Shown here: positions 8,086-17,476 of the stretch, one piece after another | Layout of the letters: each line of letters opens with the position of its first letter | Position numbering within the stretch: the stretch's first letter is position 1 | NCBI GenBank assembly: GCA_030849075.1 | Contig: JASAOO010003539.1 | Span: 41,143 to 105,142, forward strand | Source of the DNA: Zelonia costaricensis | Taxonomy: Eukaryota > Euglenozoa > Kinetoplastea > Trypanosomatida > Trypanosomatidae | Direction of reading: 5' to 3' | DNA length: 64,000 nt | Notes under the pieces: model-generated | Seen by the model: the letters and a program-made list of their open reading frames with translations, nothing else | Told to the model about the DNA's origin: nothing | The model's database searches: none | Translations under genes and position numbers: made by a program

Positions 8086-10308
8086 ATGATGACGCCGAAG
8101 TGGCGAACCGCCGCGGCGGCGGTATTATTGGTGGCTTGTCTTCTTGTTGCCACCCCTTGCGGAGCTCACGTCATTGGTGTGGATTTCGGTTCAGACTCGA
8201 TCAAGGTGGCCGGGCCGCATGGCGACAAGGGTGTCGACATCGTCCTCAACGAGTTGTCGCGGCGCAAAACAGACAATTTCATCGGGTTTCGGCGCGGTGA
8301 CTTATACATCGGCGACACTGCTAAAAGCCTGGCCGCGCGGTTCCCGCTTTGCACGGCGAGCGCCATCAACCAACTCGTGAGCATCCGCCAAGACTCCCAC
8401 CTCTTGCAGCATTTTCGTGATTTGCAGTACGAGTACCACGTCGAGTTTAACAAGCACGGGTCTGCGACAGTCCAAATCTGTGACGTTAAAGAGCCATTCT
8501 CTGCTGAGGAGCTGTATTCGATGGTCCTGTCCTACTGCAAAACGGCTGCGGTGAACGACGGCGTTGTGGAGCCGAAGGGGGTTGTTGTGACGATTCCGTT
8601 TCACACATCGCCGGCGGAGCGCCGGGCCATTCTCGACGCGGCGCGACTCTCCGGCCTGAGCGTGTTGGGTCTCATGCACTCCACCACCGCCGCCGCATTT
8701 TACCACGGCGTCCGGCACCGTGGGTTCGGCAACGAGTCGCTGAAGGTGGTCGTTTTTGACCTCGGCGCGACGCACACCGAGGCCGGCGTGTACGAGTTTT
8801 TGCCAGCCGCGAAACGCGCCCCACTCTCCGGCGCGTTCGGCACGCTGCGCACCGTAGGCGTCGTCGAGGACCGCTCGCTTGGCGGTCGCGCCTTTGACCT
8901 GTGCGTGGCACGGGTGATCGAGAAGGAGGCGTGCGCGAAGCTGAATATCGGGCCTGTTCTCGGTGGCACAAGCGCCGCGCAGCTGAAGTCGCAGTTTTCG
9001 CTTCTGCGCGCGGCCAACAAGGTCCGCGAGACGCTTTCTGTGAACAGCAACACCCCGTACACGGTGGAGGGCATCGCCCCTGACCGCGACTATCACTCCA
9101 GTATGACGCGCGCCACGTTCGAGCAGGAGTGCGCACCGCTTTTTCAGCGCGTCAAGGACTTGGCGGACAGTGTCGCCACCACGGTGCGTGTTCCTCTCAA
9201 GGACGTCAACTCTTTCGAGATGATGGGCGGGCTGTCGCGAACGCCGAAGATTATTGCAGACCTTTCCGCGGCCATTGGGCGCGATGTGGACCGCACCATG
9301 AACATGGACGAGGCAGCAGCGATCGGGGCTGGCTACTACGCGGCGAAGCTCTCGCCGCTCTACCGTGCCAAGTCTCTGAAGCTTGACGAGACGGTGCCGT
9401 ACGCGATCGATTTCGAGGTCGTGCCGGCCCTCACCAAGAAGCCTGCCACCCGGCGTCCTCTGGTCGGCACCGACGGCTTTTTGCTTGGCGACTCGGCTAG
9501 CCTCACCTTCGATCGCAAGGACGACTTTTCGCTTGACCTCTATGGTGACGATGAGGCCACGAAGCCGTTTGCGACGATCAGCGTCACGAACGTGAAGAAG
9601 ACACTGACGCGACTGAACGCCTTTTCGCCCAAGGTGAAGCACGCGAACAACAGCCACATAATCCGGCTGCAGGTCGCGCTGAACGAGACCGGGCTGGTGC
9701 AGATTGATCAGGCTGAGGCGATTGTGCGCTACGCGGAGGAAGTGACGCAGAAGGTGTCAGAGAACGTCACGGACAAGGCGACTGGCGAGGTGAAGGCGGT
9801 GGAGAAGTCTGTCAAGGTTATCAAGATGCGCCATCGCACCGGCGATGTGAGTGCGACGCTGCAGTGGAGGAACCCGACCGAGCAGGACGCTGAAGTCGCC
9901 GCGGCGTCGCGCGCGAAGCTCGGCGCAATCTGGGAGGCGGAGCACATCAAGCACCTTCGCGCCACGGCGAAAAACAATCTGGAGGCGTACATTTTCTGGA
10001 TCAAGTACGAAGGCGTCGCCGACAACGCCGAGTTGGAGGCTGCCGCTGGTGCCGCGGCCGTGCAGGGCGTGCTGGACGAGGTGGCAACCACCCAGGAGTG
10101 GCTCGAGGACGGCGATGGAGCCTCCGACCACTGCGAGGCCGCCGAGTACGAGTCCCGCCTGGCGAACCTTCGCAGCATGGTTGCTGTCTTGACGAAGCAG
10201 CCAGACGAGGGGGAAAAGGCAGAGCCGACGGCAACGCCAGAGGAGAAGGTGAAGGACGCGAAGGAGAGCAGCAGCGACTCCGCGGAGCCGGATGAGGGCG
10301 ATCTGTAG
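8086..10308 (+). CDS. ER HSP110/GRP170-like HSP70-family chaperone
   Basis: A large HSP70-family protein (740 aa), most like the ER branch GRP170/HYOU1/Lhs1, which acts as nucleotide exchange factor for BiP and as a holdase. Residues 1-27 are a signal peptide (hydrophobic core AAAAVLLVACLLVA, cut near PCGA). The ATPase domain follows: VIGVDFGSDSIKVA replaces the usual DLGTT phosphate-1 loop, then VVFDLGATHTEAGVYEF (phosphate 2) and MMGGLSRTPKI (adenosine loop). The substrate domain and a helical lid-like part run to about 710, then an acidic Glu/Ser tail. The C terminus is EGDL, an xxDL form that could serve as an ER retrieval signal. Ordinary cytosolic HSP70 and BiP are excluded by divergence. 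The start is the first ATG; a second ATG is adjacent. Confidence 0.85.
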   Translation: MMTPKWRTAAAAVLLVACLLVATPCGAHVIGVDFGSDSIKVAGPHGDKGVDIVLNELSRRKTDNFIGFRRGDLYIGDTAKSLAARFPLCTASAINQLVSIRQDSHLLQHFRDLQYEYHVEFNKHGSATVQICDVKEPFSAEELYSMVLSYCKTAAVNDGVVEPKGVVVTIPFHTSPAERRAILDAARLSGLSVLGLMHSTTAAAFYHGVRHRGFGNESLKVVVFDLGATHTEAGVYEFLPAAKRAPLSGAFGTLRTVGVVEDRSLGGRAFDLCVARVIEKEACAKLNIGPVLGGTSAAQLKSQFSLLRAANKVRETLSVNSNTPYTVEGIAPDRDYHSSMTRATFEQECAPLFQRVKDLADSVATTVRVPLKDVNSFEMMGGLSRTPKIIADLSAAIGRDVDRTMNMDEAAAIGAGYYAAKLSPLYRAKSLKLDETVPYAIDFEVVPALTKKPATRRPLVGTDGFLLGDSASLTFDRKDDFSLDLYGDDEATKPFATISVTNVKKTLTRLNAFSPKVKHANNSHIIRLQVALNETGLVQIDQAEAIVRYAEEVTQKVSENVTDKATGEVKAVEKSVKVIKMRHRTGDVSATLQWRNPTEQDAEVAAASRAKLGAIWEAEHIKHLRATAKNNLEAYIFWIKYEGVADNAELEAAAGAAAVQGVLDEVATTQEWLEDGDGASDHCEAAEYESRLANLRSMVAVLTKQPDEGEKAEPTATPEEKVKDAKESSSDSAEPDEGDL

Positions 10309-10633
10309 AAGCGGGGCTGATGCCTCCTTGCAGGCTCGCCTCGGCACCGGTGCGGCGTGCGGTGCTTGTGCCTCTGCGCCACGCGCTCCCCGTGAGCTCT
10401 TGAGTGTGCATCTCGGCTGCCGCTTGCTGTGCTCCTCTTTTCGCCGTTTCAGCTGAGCGAGTGTTGAGTGGGCGTTTCTCCTGGGCTCTTGTTGGTGAAA
10501 CTGTGCTGAACGTGGCGTGACTTCTTTTCGTGTTTGCCTTCCACCCCCCTCTTTAGCGGCCCTGCTATGGAGCGCTCCTACCGGCGCCGCATCGTTCAAA
10601 CGCTTGCCTCCTCGCGTCAGAGATGCCGCAGAC

Positions 10634-10690
10634 GGGGTCAGGGCGGGGGCGGGTGGGGGTGGCCGCGCTGGGGGCCTAAGGGCGCGGCCA
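10634..10690 (+). other. G-rich run followed by a 9-bp hairpin
   Basis: Five runs of three to five G at 10634-10662 give a possible RNA G-quadruplex. The segment 10660-10668 (TGGCCGCGC) pairs perfectly with 10682-10690 around a 13-nt loop. It lies in the probable 3' UTR of the HSP70-like gene. Confidence 0.5.
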
Positions 10691-11278
10691 TCTCTCCCGC
10701 GCTCCCGTGCGTCGCTGAGTAACGAGACGGTGGGGAAAAAAGAAAAAGCATGGAAAGCAATCACAAAAACGGACACATTTTGGTGTGCGGGCGTGACGCC
10801 ACGGGTCGCTTGACAGCTGGCACGCTTCCTCTTTCTGATCCGTGTTTGAGGCGCGCTGAGGGTCCCGTGCCCGGTTCGGTCGTGACCGCTGGCACACGCG
10901 CACTCACGATGGGAGAAGAGGCATCCGGGGGCGTGGCCCCCCCCCCCCCCGCGACGGCGGCCACTAGCCGCGGTAGGACGCACAGGGCATCGCACACCTT
11001 CCTCAACGCGCGCGTGAGTGACAAAGCGACCGCACTTTTCACGCAGCAGGGGCTGCGGCGCTGCAGTTGAGCTTTTGCTCTTCTTGCCTCTCCCTATCCC
11101 CGTTGTGATACTCACCTCTCGCCTCTTCACTCCCTCGTACGCTCTCATCCGTCTCGAACACGCGCCGCCACACCCACGACCATCGTGGTGCGCCGCAAAC
11201 ACACACGGCCCCTCGGCCGCTTGCAGCCTGCGCTCCCCTGCACCGTCTTCTTTTCCTTCCAGAAAAAGAAAAAAAAAC

Positions 11279-11405
11279 AGCTTCGCCTCCTCTCTTTCTC
11301 TTCTTCTTCGTCTTTGCCGCCACCCGTATCGCCAACCACCGTACACTTGCCTTGCTCCTCTCTTCATCCCCGACAATAATACCCAAAACTGCCTCGCTGA
11401 CCAAG
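11279..11405 (+). promoter_or_regulatory. Polypyrimidine region and spliced-leader acceptor AG
   Basis: After the AG at 11279-11280 there is a long CT-rich stretch with no further AG until 11404-11405 (GACCAAG). That AG would leave a 72-nt 5' UTR before the H-protein ATG at 11477. This supports the chosen start. Confidence 0.55.
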
Positions 11406-11476
11406 CAAGCACCCCTCCCTCGCCAAAAAAAAGCAAAGAAACAGCAACATCAACCGGGAACGCCCCCTCAGTCATC

Positions 11477-11893
11477 ATGCGCCGCATGTTCGCCTCCGCC
11501 TCGGCCGCCGCCGCGGTCTCGCTGCGATGTTACGCCACGAAGCACTACACCGACAGCCACGAGTGGGTGGAGCAGGGATCTGGCGAGGTGACCATCGGCA
11601 TCTCGACCTACGCGCAGGAGAACCTCGGCGACGTCGTCTACGTCTCCCTCCCGCAGGTCGGCGACTCCGTGACCGCGAAGGACGTTGTGGGCGAGGTGGA
11701 GAGCGTCAAGGCTACGAGCAACGTGTACTCCCCGGTCAACGGCACTGTCACGGCCGTGAACGACAAGCTGAAGGATGAGCCCGGCCTCATCAACCACTCG
11801 GCCGAGGACAAGGGCTGGCTGGTCAAGGTGAAGTGCTCTGAGCTCCCGAAGGGTCTCATGGACGAGGCGGCGTACAAGAAGTTTCTCGAGTAG
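11477..11893 (+). CDS. gcvH: Glycine cleavage system H protein, mitochondrial
   Basis: H protein is the lipoyl carrier that shuttles the aminomethyl group between the P, T and L proteins of the mitochondrial glycine cleavage complex. The 138-aa protein starts with an Ala/Ser/Arg-rich mitochondrial targeting peptide (~1-20, ending SLRCYA). The mature domain then begins at KHYTDSHEWV, a standard H-protein opening. The lipoylated lysine is K78 in GEVESVKATSNVYSPV. The C-terminal part (EDKGWLVKVK) is also typical. Length fits the family. The start is the first ATG after the predicted splice site. Confidence 0.97.
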   Translation: MRRMFASASAAAAVSLRCYATKHYTDSHEWVEQGSGEVTIGISTYAQENLGDVVYVSLPQVGDSVTAKDVVGEVESVKATSNVYSPVNGTVTAVNDKLKDEPGLINHSAEDKGWLVKVKCSELPKGLMDEAAYKKFLE

Positions 11894-13342
11894 GAGCGCG
11901 CCACCGTGCGCCCGAGCGTCTTCATTCCTCCGACCTGTTTTTTTCTTCCTTTCCGGCGTTTGCCCGTCTGAGCTTCGTGTCTCGCGAGCCGCTCCACATG
12001 CGCCGGCGCGCACGCCCCGGCGCCTCCTCGCGCCTCGGCGCCCTGTTTCACCCTCCCTCTTTCCCTGGTCACAAAGGCGGAGGTGGGGAGCTCGGAACGG
12101 CGAGAGCAGGAAACAAACAAAAAGAGCCACCGCAGCGACCAGGTCACTCGTGCGCGCGCGTAAGTGTGCGCGCGGGTGCAACTGCGTGTGTGCCAGTGGG
12201 TGTGCTTCAGACGTGCACACTGTCGAATACCGCTCCTTCACGCTAATGAGAGGAAGACGAGAAAAAGAGAATGGGCAGCAGACTTTGATTTCCTTGGATG
12301 GAGGGACTCGTTGCACGACGACAATACAAGGCGATCCCCCCTTTCCTCTTTCCACGCTCTAAGCCCTCAACGCGGCGGGCGTCTCCGTCGCAGGTTGTTG
12401 TCGCAGAAAGACGCGTTTGCCCCCCAAGGCACCCATACACCCACCCAACCACACTCAAACACACGGCGCGGGCGAGGCAGCGGCGAAAGCGAAGTTGGGC
12501 CGGAGGAGAAGTGAACGGCAGGTGCGGTGGAAGCTAGCATCACGCGCGGCGGAAACAACAGTGCGTGCGCCTTTGGGCGGCGTGACCGTGCGCTACCTTA
12601 CCCTATACAGACACCCCAAGAGCAGCAGCTGGCAAGGGATCCGTCGAGGTCCTATCCGCGAGAGGTGCGCGTGCACCCGCCGGCCACCGTCGCTGATCCG
12701 CTTCAAAAAGAAGAAGGAGAGAGTAGGGACGTCTCGTGCGGGTCTGGGCATTGCAGACGCGTGCGCGTCGCCATTGCGGCTTCCCTGCGCCCGTGCAGCC
12801 CTCCCTGCGCCCGCGCCTGTCTTCGCTCGGGTGGTCATGCACCGGGTCGATCTCGTGTGCAGCCGTATGCCTCCAAGCGAAGGAGGCGAGGGTGAAGTCC
12901 CCCGGCCCGCCTCAAACCCTCCTCTCGCTTTTGCTACACCCGAGTTTCTCGGTGTTGGCGAGGGCAGGCGCACGACTTTTCAGTCCAGCGTTTTCTGGAA
13001 GCTCCACCTTTCTTTGCTTTTTTTTACTTGGGTTACACTTACTTTTCAAATTCGCGATGCCGCGCACCCCCCTCCCCTCCCTCCTCGCCCCTCCTCCGCT
13101 GCCTCACCCGTTTCGCGCTCTCCGCTCCACCGTTTTTGGCGTGCTCCCTCGCGTGCGTGACCCTTTCTTTGTTTCCTCACTGCGTGATCCTCCTCGAATG
13201 CTAGCGAGTTCATTCCGTAACTGTGGTTGACCCCGATGAGATCGACGACTCGCCGCTGATGGTGACGAAGCGACAAAAGAAAAAAATACGCGAAGGGCAA
13301 TCGAGGGATAGAAAGGAAGGCATGAGGGGCCGAGTGGCGAGT

Positions 13343-13360
13343 CGAGGTCTGCAGACCTCG
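13343..13360. repeat. 18-bp perfect palindrome
   Basis: CGAGGTCTG followed at once by its reverse complement CAGACCTCG, with no spacer. It lies in non-coding DNA. Confidence 0.9.
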
Positions 13361-13784
13361 GCAAGCCAAACCTCAGCAGGGCACGCAGTGGGGTTGCGGT
13401 CGACGACCAACCTCTGTCGTGCCGCTCCGGCCCCACATATGTGCCCCGCACACGCATCGCTCGCGCGCAGGCGCAGCGGCGCATGTCTCGCCGCAGTTTA
13501 GAGTCTCGATCAACACGATATCGTGCCCCCACATCTCGGACATCCGAATGTGCGCCGGCAGAAACACGGTGGCAATGATCGGCTGTCTCGTCCTCTTTGT
13601 TTCTTTGTGGAAGACGCGGCGTAGGGGCAACGCGTGGGGGAGGCGTGCGACGTCGGCAGGCGGCAGCCGAGGACTTCGACGCGCGCCCTCCGTGCCGTCC
13701 CGGAAAGAGAGGAAAAACAACTCCTGGTGACGATTGAGCTTCCTCTTGAAACTCAAACTACTCAACTTCGCTCTTCCAATTTGC

Positions 13785-13785
13785 N
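13785..13785. other. Unresolved base (N)
   Basis: A single ambiguous base in intergenic DNA. The flanks show no duplicated sequence, so it looks like one uncalled base rather than a join. Confidence 0.95.
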
Positions 13786-13917
13786 CATCGCTGTGACGGC
13801 CCCATTCACGGCTCGTCACTTGCAGACGCGTCCGCGAGGTACACAGAGCGACAGACACACAGACACAGCGGAGCAAAGCACCCGCAGTCACTCGCATTTC
13901 TGCTTTGACTCCTGCAG

Positions 13918-14559
13918 ATGGCGCTGGAGGCACCCCGTCCGCTGCGGACTTCCGAGGCGGACCAGCTGCTCGCGTGGGAGGCGGAGCTGGAGTCGCGTTG
14001 GTCGCGGCTCCAGCAGCGGCGGCGCAGCGCTGAGGCTGTGCGCTCTCAGCACCTGAAGTTGGAGGCGTCCTTGCTGGAGCTGAGCAGCGAGAACGCAGCG
14101 ACGCTGTACGTTTTAGAGGAGCGCCGCCGCGCACTGGCCACTCGGCAAAGCCAACTGCGTGAGGCGGAGGCGGCGCTCCAGCAGCGCACCGTGGAGGCAT
14201 CCAGGGCAGCTCGGGAGGCACAGGACGCCGTCGACGCAGGCGCCGCGGAGGTGGACGCTGCGTGGCAGGCACTGCAGCAGCGCATTCAACTGGAGGAGGC
14301 CGCCCACACGCAGCAGATCGCCGCGCTAGAAGAGCGACGGCATCGGGCACGCGCGCAGGACGCAGCGGTGCGTCAGCGCCTCGGCGCACTGCGAGAGCGG
14401 GAGGCGCAGTTGGCGTCGCGCGACGGCGCTGTGGCGCATCACCGCCGGCAATCCGCGGCGCTTCTTCGGCAAACACTGGCACAGCTGCTGCAAGAGACGG
14501 AGGCGCGTGAGGCGGTGCTCAGCGCGATTCGCTTAACCTGCGGGACGGAGCGACCTTGA
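13918..14559 (+). CDS. Hypothetical coiled-coil protein, 213 aa
   Basis: I do not recognise the family. From residue ~12 to ~205 the protein is almost entirely Glu/Arg/Gln/Ala/Leu heptads (WEAELESRWSRLQQRRR, LREAEAALQQRT, LGALREREAQLASRD), so one long helical rod is expected. There is no signal peptide, membrane segment or enzyme motif. The ATG is preceded directly by CTGCAG, a possible splice acceptor touching the start codon. GC-rich codon use matches the neighbours. A structural role is inferred only from the coiled coil. Confidence 0.75.
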   Translation: MALEAPRPLRTSEADQLLAWEAELESRWSRLQQRRRSAEAVRSQHLKLEASLLELSSENAATLYVLEERRRALATRQSQLREAEAALQQRTVEASRAAREAQDAVDAGAAEVDAAWQALQQRIQLEEAAHTQQIAALEERRHRARAQDAAVRQRLGALREREAQLASRDGAVAHHRRQSAALLRQTLAQLLQETEAREAVLSAIRLTCGTERP

Positions 14560-15071
14560 GAAGAAGGCGGCTCTCCTGGGTGTACCCGCCGCGCTGCGCC
14601 TTGCACGCTCGTGTGGTGTGTTGAGTTTGGCGGTGCGCCGGACTGTGCACGTTGTGCTGCTGCTGCTGCTGCTTTTCTGAGGAGGAAGGAAGCGGTTCGG
14701 GTTGGGCGGACTGCTGCGCTAGAGGTGTTTGTGCTCGCTCAACTGCGCACACACACAAAGAAAAAAGGCTCGGAATAGCCTCTGTCGGTGCGAGGGTCTT
14801 TGTTTCTGTCTTCACGACGGTGGTAGGTGGCAACGAGGGACACACGTCTACCAATCTGATCTGCCTCTTGCAGGCGGCAACATCAACGCGCACTTCTTCC
14901 TCGACTGATTGCTCGAACGTACGAGCGTCATAGTGCTGCAAGTCCCCAACTCTAGCTGCCTTTCCACCCTCTTCCTCCTTTTGTCAACTTCAACGAGTGC
15001 GTGTCTTGCCCGCTCCGTCTTTGCGGTGTCCATCGTTTCGGTTACTTCGAATCCGTGAGCGCACTACACAA

Positions 15072-15104
<33 letters not shown>

Positions 15105-15255
15105 CACGGCATACAGGTCACCCCAAACGCATCTGCCCCGCACCTCTCAAGCCTCGTGCAGACTCCGTACCGCTTGCCCCTTGCTCCCGTTCTCCCACAA
15201 GCTCACCTGTCTTCTCACCATCTTTTCGGAGTATCTTCGAGAGTAGTCATTCCGC
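14560..15255 (+). other. Intergenic region
   Basis: Contains a CTG-rich stretch near 14657-14671, a pyrimidine tract at 14951-14990 followed by AG at 14996-14997, and an (AC)n run at 15072-15093. A second CT-rich tract lies at about 15170-15230. No gene seen. Confidence 0.6.
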
Positions 15256-16299
15256 ATGTCCATCACCGTCGGCATCAACGGCTTCGGCCCCATCGGCCAG
15301 GCCGCCTTCTTCGCGCTGCTCGCCGACCCGTCCACCACCGTCACCGCCGTCGTAGACGCTGCGGTGAGTGCCGCCTACATCGCCTACGTTGTGGAGCAGG
15401 AGTACACACACCGCAATCCAGCCGGGCCGCCGGTGCGTGTGACGGACGTCCAGAAGGACCAAATCGTGCTCAACGACACCCACGTCGTGCACGTGTCCAG
15501 CGCGCAGGACCCGCAGTCGTCGCTGTGGCGGCAGCACGGGGCGCACTACGTGCTCGAGTGCACCGGTCTCTACACCACGCGGGGCCGCAGCTGGGGCCAC
15601 GTCACGGGCGGGGCGGCAGGCGTGATCATCGCCGCGGCCAGCGCAGACACCAACGTCGTCACCGCCGCGAGCCTCGCCGAGCGCCTCGCCGCCTCGCTGC
15701 CGGTGTGCGCGGCTGGTGCGCCGATCGGGGCCGCCATTGCACCGGTGCTGAGTGCGCTGGCGGCAGCGGCAGGGGTGGAGCAGGTGAGTTACACGGCGCT
15801 GTGCGGCCCCCAGCCGCTGCGCCCGATTGGTGCCAAGTCCGAGGACGCGCGGGACTGGCGGCAGGCGCGGCTGCAGTCGACCGCGAGCGGCACCATGGCC
15901 CCCATCCGGGACACGGGCGCGGAGACGGTGGCCGCGCTGGTGCCACAGCTCGCCGGCCGCGTGAGCGCCGGCGCTTACCAGGTGCCTGTGGCGAAGGGCT
16001 GCGCGATTGACCTTGTGGTGCAGACAGGCGGCGCCGCCACCGTGGACGCCTTTGCCAGCGCTCTTGCGCAGAGCGCGGCTGAGGTGAAGGTGTGTGCGGC
16101 GAACTGCCCGCTGATCAGCGCCGACTGCATCGGCAGTCCGCAGGTGCTGTTCGACGTCGCCGCCTCGAGCAGCAGCGCCGACGGCAAGGTGCACCGTCTG
16201 GTGCTGTGGGTGGATGTGGAGTGCTACTACGCGGCCCTCCTCGTGTCGCTCGTCAAGAGCGCCGTGGCCGCCGCAAGTCCCGCAGCCCCAGCGTCTTGA
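15256..16299 (+). CDS. GAPDH-fold protein lacking catalytic residues (probable pseudoenzyme)
   Basis: The 347-aa chain aligns along its length with glyceraldehyde-3-phosphate dehydrogenase. It has the N-terminal Rossmann start VGINGFGPIGQ (GxGxxG kept), ECTGLYTTRG for the usual ESTGVFTT, GGAAGVIIAAASADT for GGAKRVIISAPSAD, and DWRQARLQSTASG for the DWRGGR region. The NASCTTNCLAP motif is replaced by AGAPIGAAIAP (153-163), so the catalytic Cys aligns with Pro156. The general-base His aligns with Val177 (QVSYTA for VHSYTA). The phosphate-binding Arg of MAFRVP is Gln242 (GAYQVP). It should therefore not catalyse the GAPDH reaction, though dinucleotide binding may persist. No glycosomal SKL-type C terminus is present (it ends PAAPAS). 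The reading frame is intact, so this is not a decayed pseudogene. Confidence 0.85.
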   Translation: MSITVGINGFGPIGQAAFFALLADPSTTVTAVVDAAVSAAYIAYVVEQEYTHRNPAGPPVRVTDVQKDQIVLNDTHVVHVSSAQDPQSSLWRQHGAHYVLECTGLYTTRGRSWGHVTGGAAGVIIAAASADTNVVTAASLAERLAASLPVCAAGAPIGAAIAPVLSALAAAAGVEQVSYTALCGPQPLRPIGAKSEDARDWRQARLQSTASGTMAPIRDTGAETVAALVPQLAGRVSAGAYQVPVAKGCAIDLVVQTGGAATVDAFASALAQSAAEVKVCAANCPLISADCIGSPQVLFDVAASSSSADGKVHRLVLWVDVECYYAALLVSLVKSAVAAASPAAPAS

Positions 16300-16738
16300 C
16301 GCACGTGCTCCCCCTCCTCCTCCCCCTCGGAGCGCCTTGACGCCGCCCGCGCGCCACAGTCGCTCGCCCCATCGCGGCGCACTCAAGTCTTGGAACTAGC
16401 GAAGAGAGCTTAGTGACACACCTCGGTGCGGTGCCATTCTCGGCATTCCCACTTCGTGGGTCACGGCTGCTCTGGAAGGATGTCTGGACTCTGCTGTCCT
16501 GTCGCAGCACTTCATGTAAACCAGCTCTACGGCCTCTTGTCTTGGCCTCTTCCACTTGTTACGCCCCTGTGTTGCCGGCCTCTCCTTCTTTCCTGCCCCA
16601 GTGGCCAGTCGCTCCTTCTCTAGCGTTGGACGTCTATTAGGGAGACGGCAAGTGGATTGGGGAGGAGGAGGGGGACGGGAAAGGGGATCGCAACCTGGGT
16701 ACGGCGTTGCCGTGCAGTCTCGTGTGGAGGAGAGCAAG

Positions 16739-16763
16739 CACACACACACACACACACACACAC
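16739..16763 (+). repeat. (CA)n microsatellite
   Basis: Uninterrupted CA repeat of 25 bp in intergenic DNA. Confidence 0.95.
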
Positions 16764-17327
16764 GCCTCACCCCCCTTCCCCCAAAAGGAGAAGAAAAGCA
16801 AGACGAAATGCGAAAGGAATTCAAAAGACCGGACTCCTTGTGCGGGTGACGGAAACAAGCTGGCGACACGTAGCAAACGCTGGCGCGAGCAACTCTCCGC
16901 AGCATAGACTCACTTCTCTTGGACAGCCAGGCCACGCCCTGCTTTCTCTTGCATGGAGAGTACAGTCCAGAGCAGGGTCGATACTTGGAGCATGAGGTCA
17001 CGCTCGCTAGAGCGGCCCTCCCGCGAGGAGGGTGCTGCAGTGTCACGGGTCCGCTGTCAGAAGCGCGCGGCTTCTAAATCGGTTCTACAATGGTGTGTGC
17101 TGTGACTGCACCTTTTCTTCACACGTGTCACGTCATGTGCCTCTTCACTTTTTTTTTTGTGTACTTTGCTTTCTCTGGCTACGCTCTGACCAACGCGTCG
17201 CGCTCCTCTACTCGCCATCGACGTGGCTGGACGCCCACGTAGTTCACACGTACCTCGCACACGCACCCCCGCACACCGCCCATAGACTATTTCTGTTTGC
17301 CCAGTTCGACTGACTAACACGGTCGCC

Positions 17328-17373
17328 TACCACCACTGCCACCACCACCACCACCACCACCACCACCACCACC
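17328..17373 (+). repeat. (ACC)n trinucleotide repeat
   Basis: Eleven perfect ACC units at 17341-17373 preceded by imperfect units from 17328, about 100 bp before the DUF1761-like gene. Confidence 0.95.
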
Positions 17374-17476
17374 GAAAACAAAAGGTGCCACGTACCGAGG
17401 CGCAAGAAGCACAGCTAAGCGCGTTTCACCTCTTCTTCATTCTCCGCCCCCACCCCCCTCCCCCACTCTACACGCA

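Larger units (their letters stand above)
10309..11476 (+). other. Intergenic region with G-rich run and splice tract
   Basis: Includes a G-rich segment (10634-10662) running into a hairpin (10660-10690), a C-run at 10939-10950, and one of the cleanest splice-acceptor regions in the window (11279-11405). No coding frame is supported. Confidence 0.6.
11894..13917 (+). other. Long intergenic region
   Basis: About 2 kb without a credible gene. Frames such as 12417-13160 have unstructured, composition-driven translations. Contains an 18-bp perfect palindrome (13343-13360) and one unresolved base at 13785. Splice signals for the next gene probably lie in the CT-rich stretch after 13736 or directly at 13916-13917. 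Confidence 0.55.
16300..17476 (+). other. Intergenic region with microsatellites
   Basis: Holds an (AC)n run at 16739-16763 and an (ACC)n run ending at 17373. CT-rich DNA reaches right up to the ATG of the next gene with no AG between about 17446 and 17476. Its splice acceptor must therefore lie upstream, for example AAAAG at 17381-17385 just after the ACC repeat. No gene seen. Confidence 0.55.
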
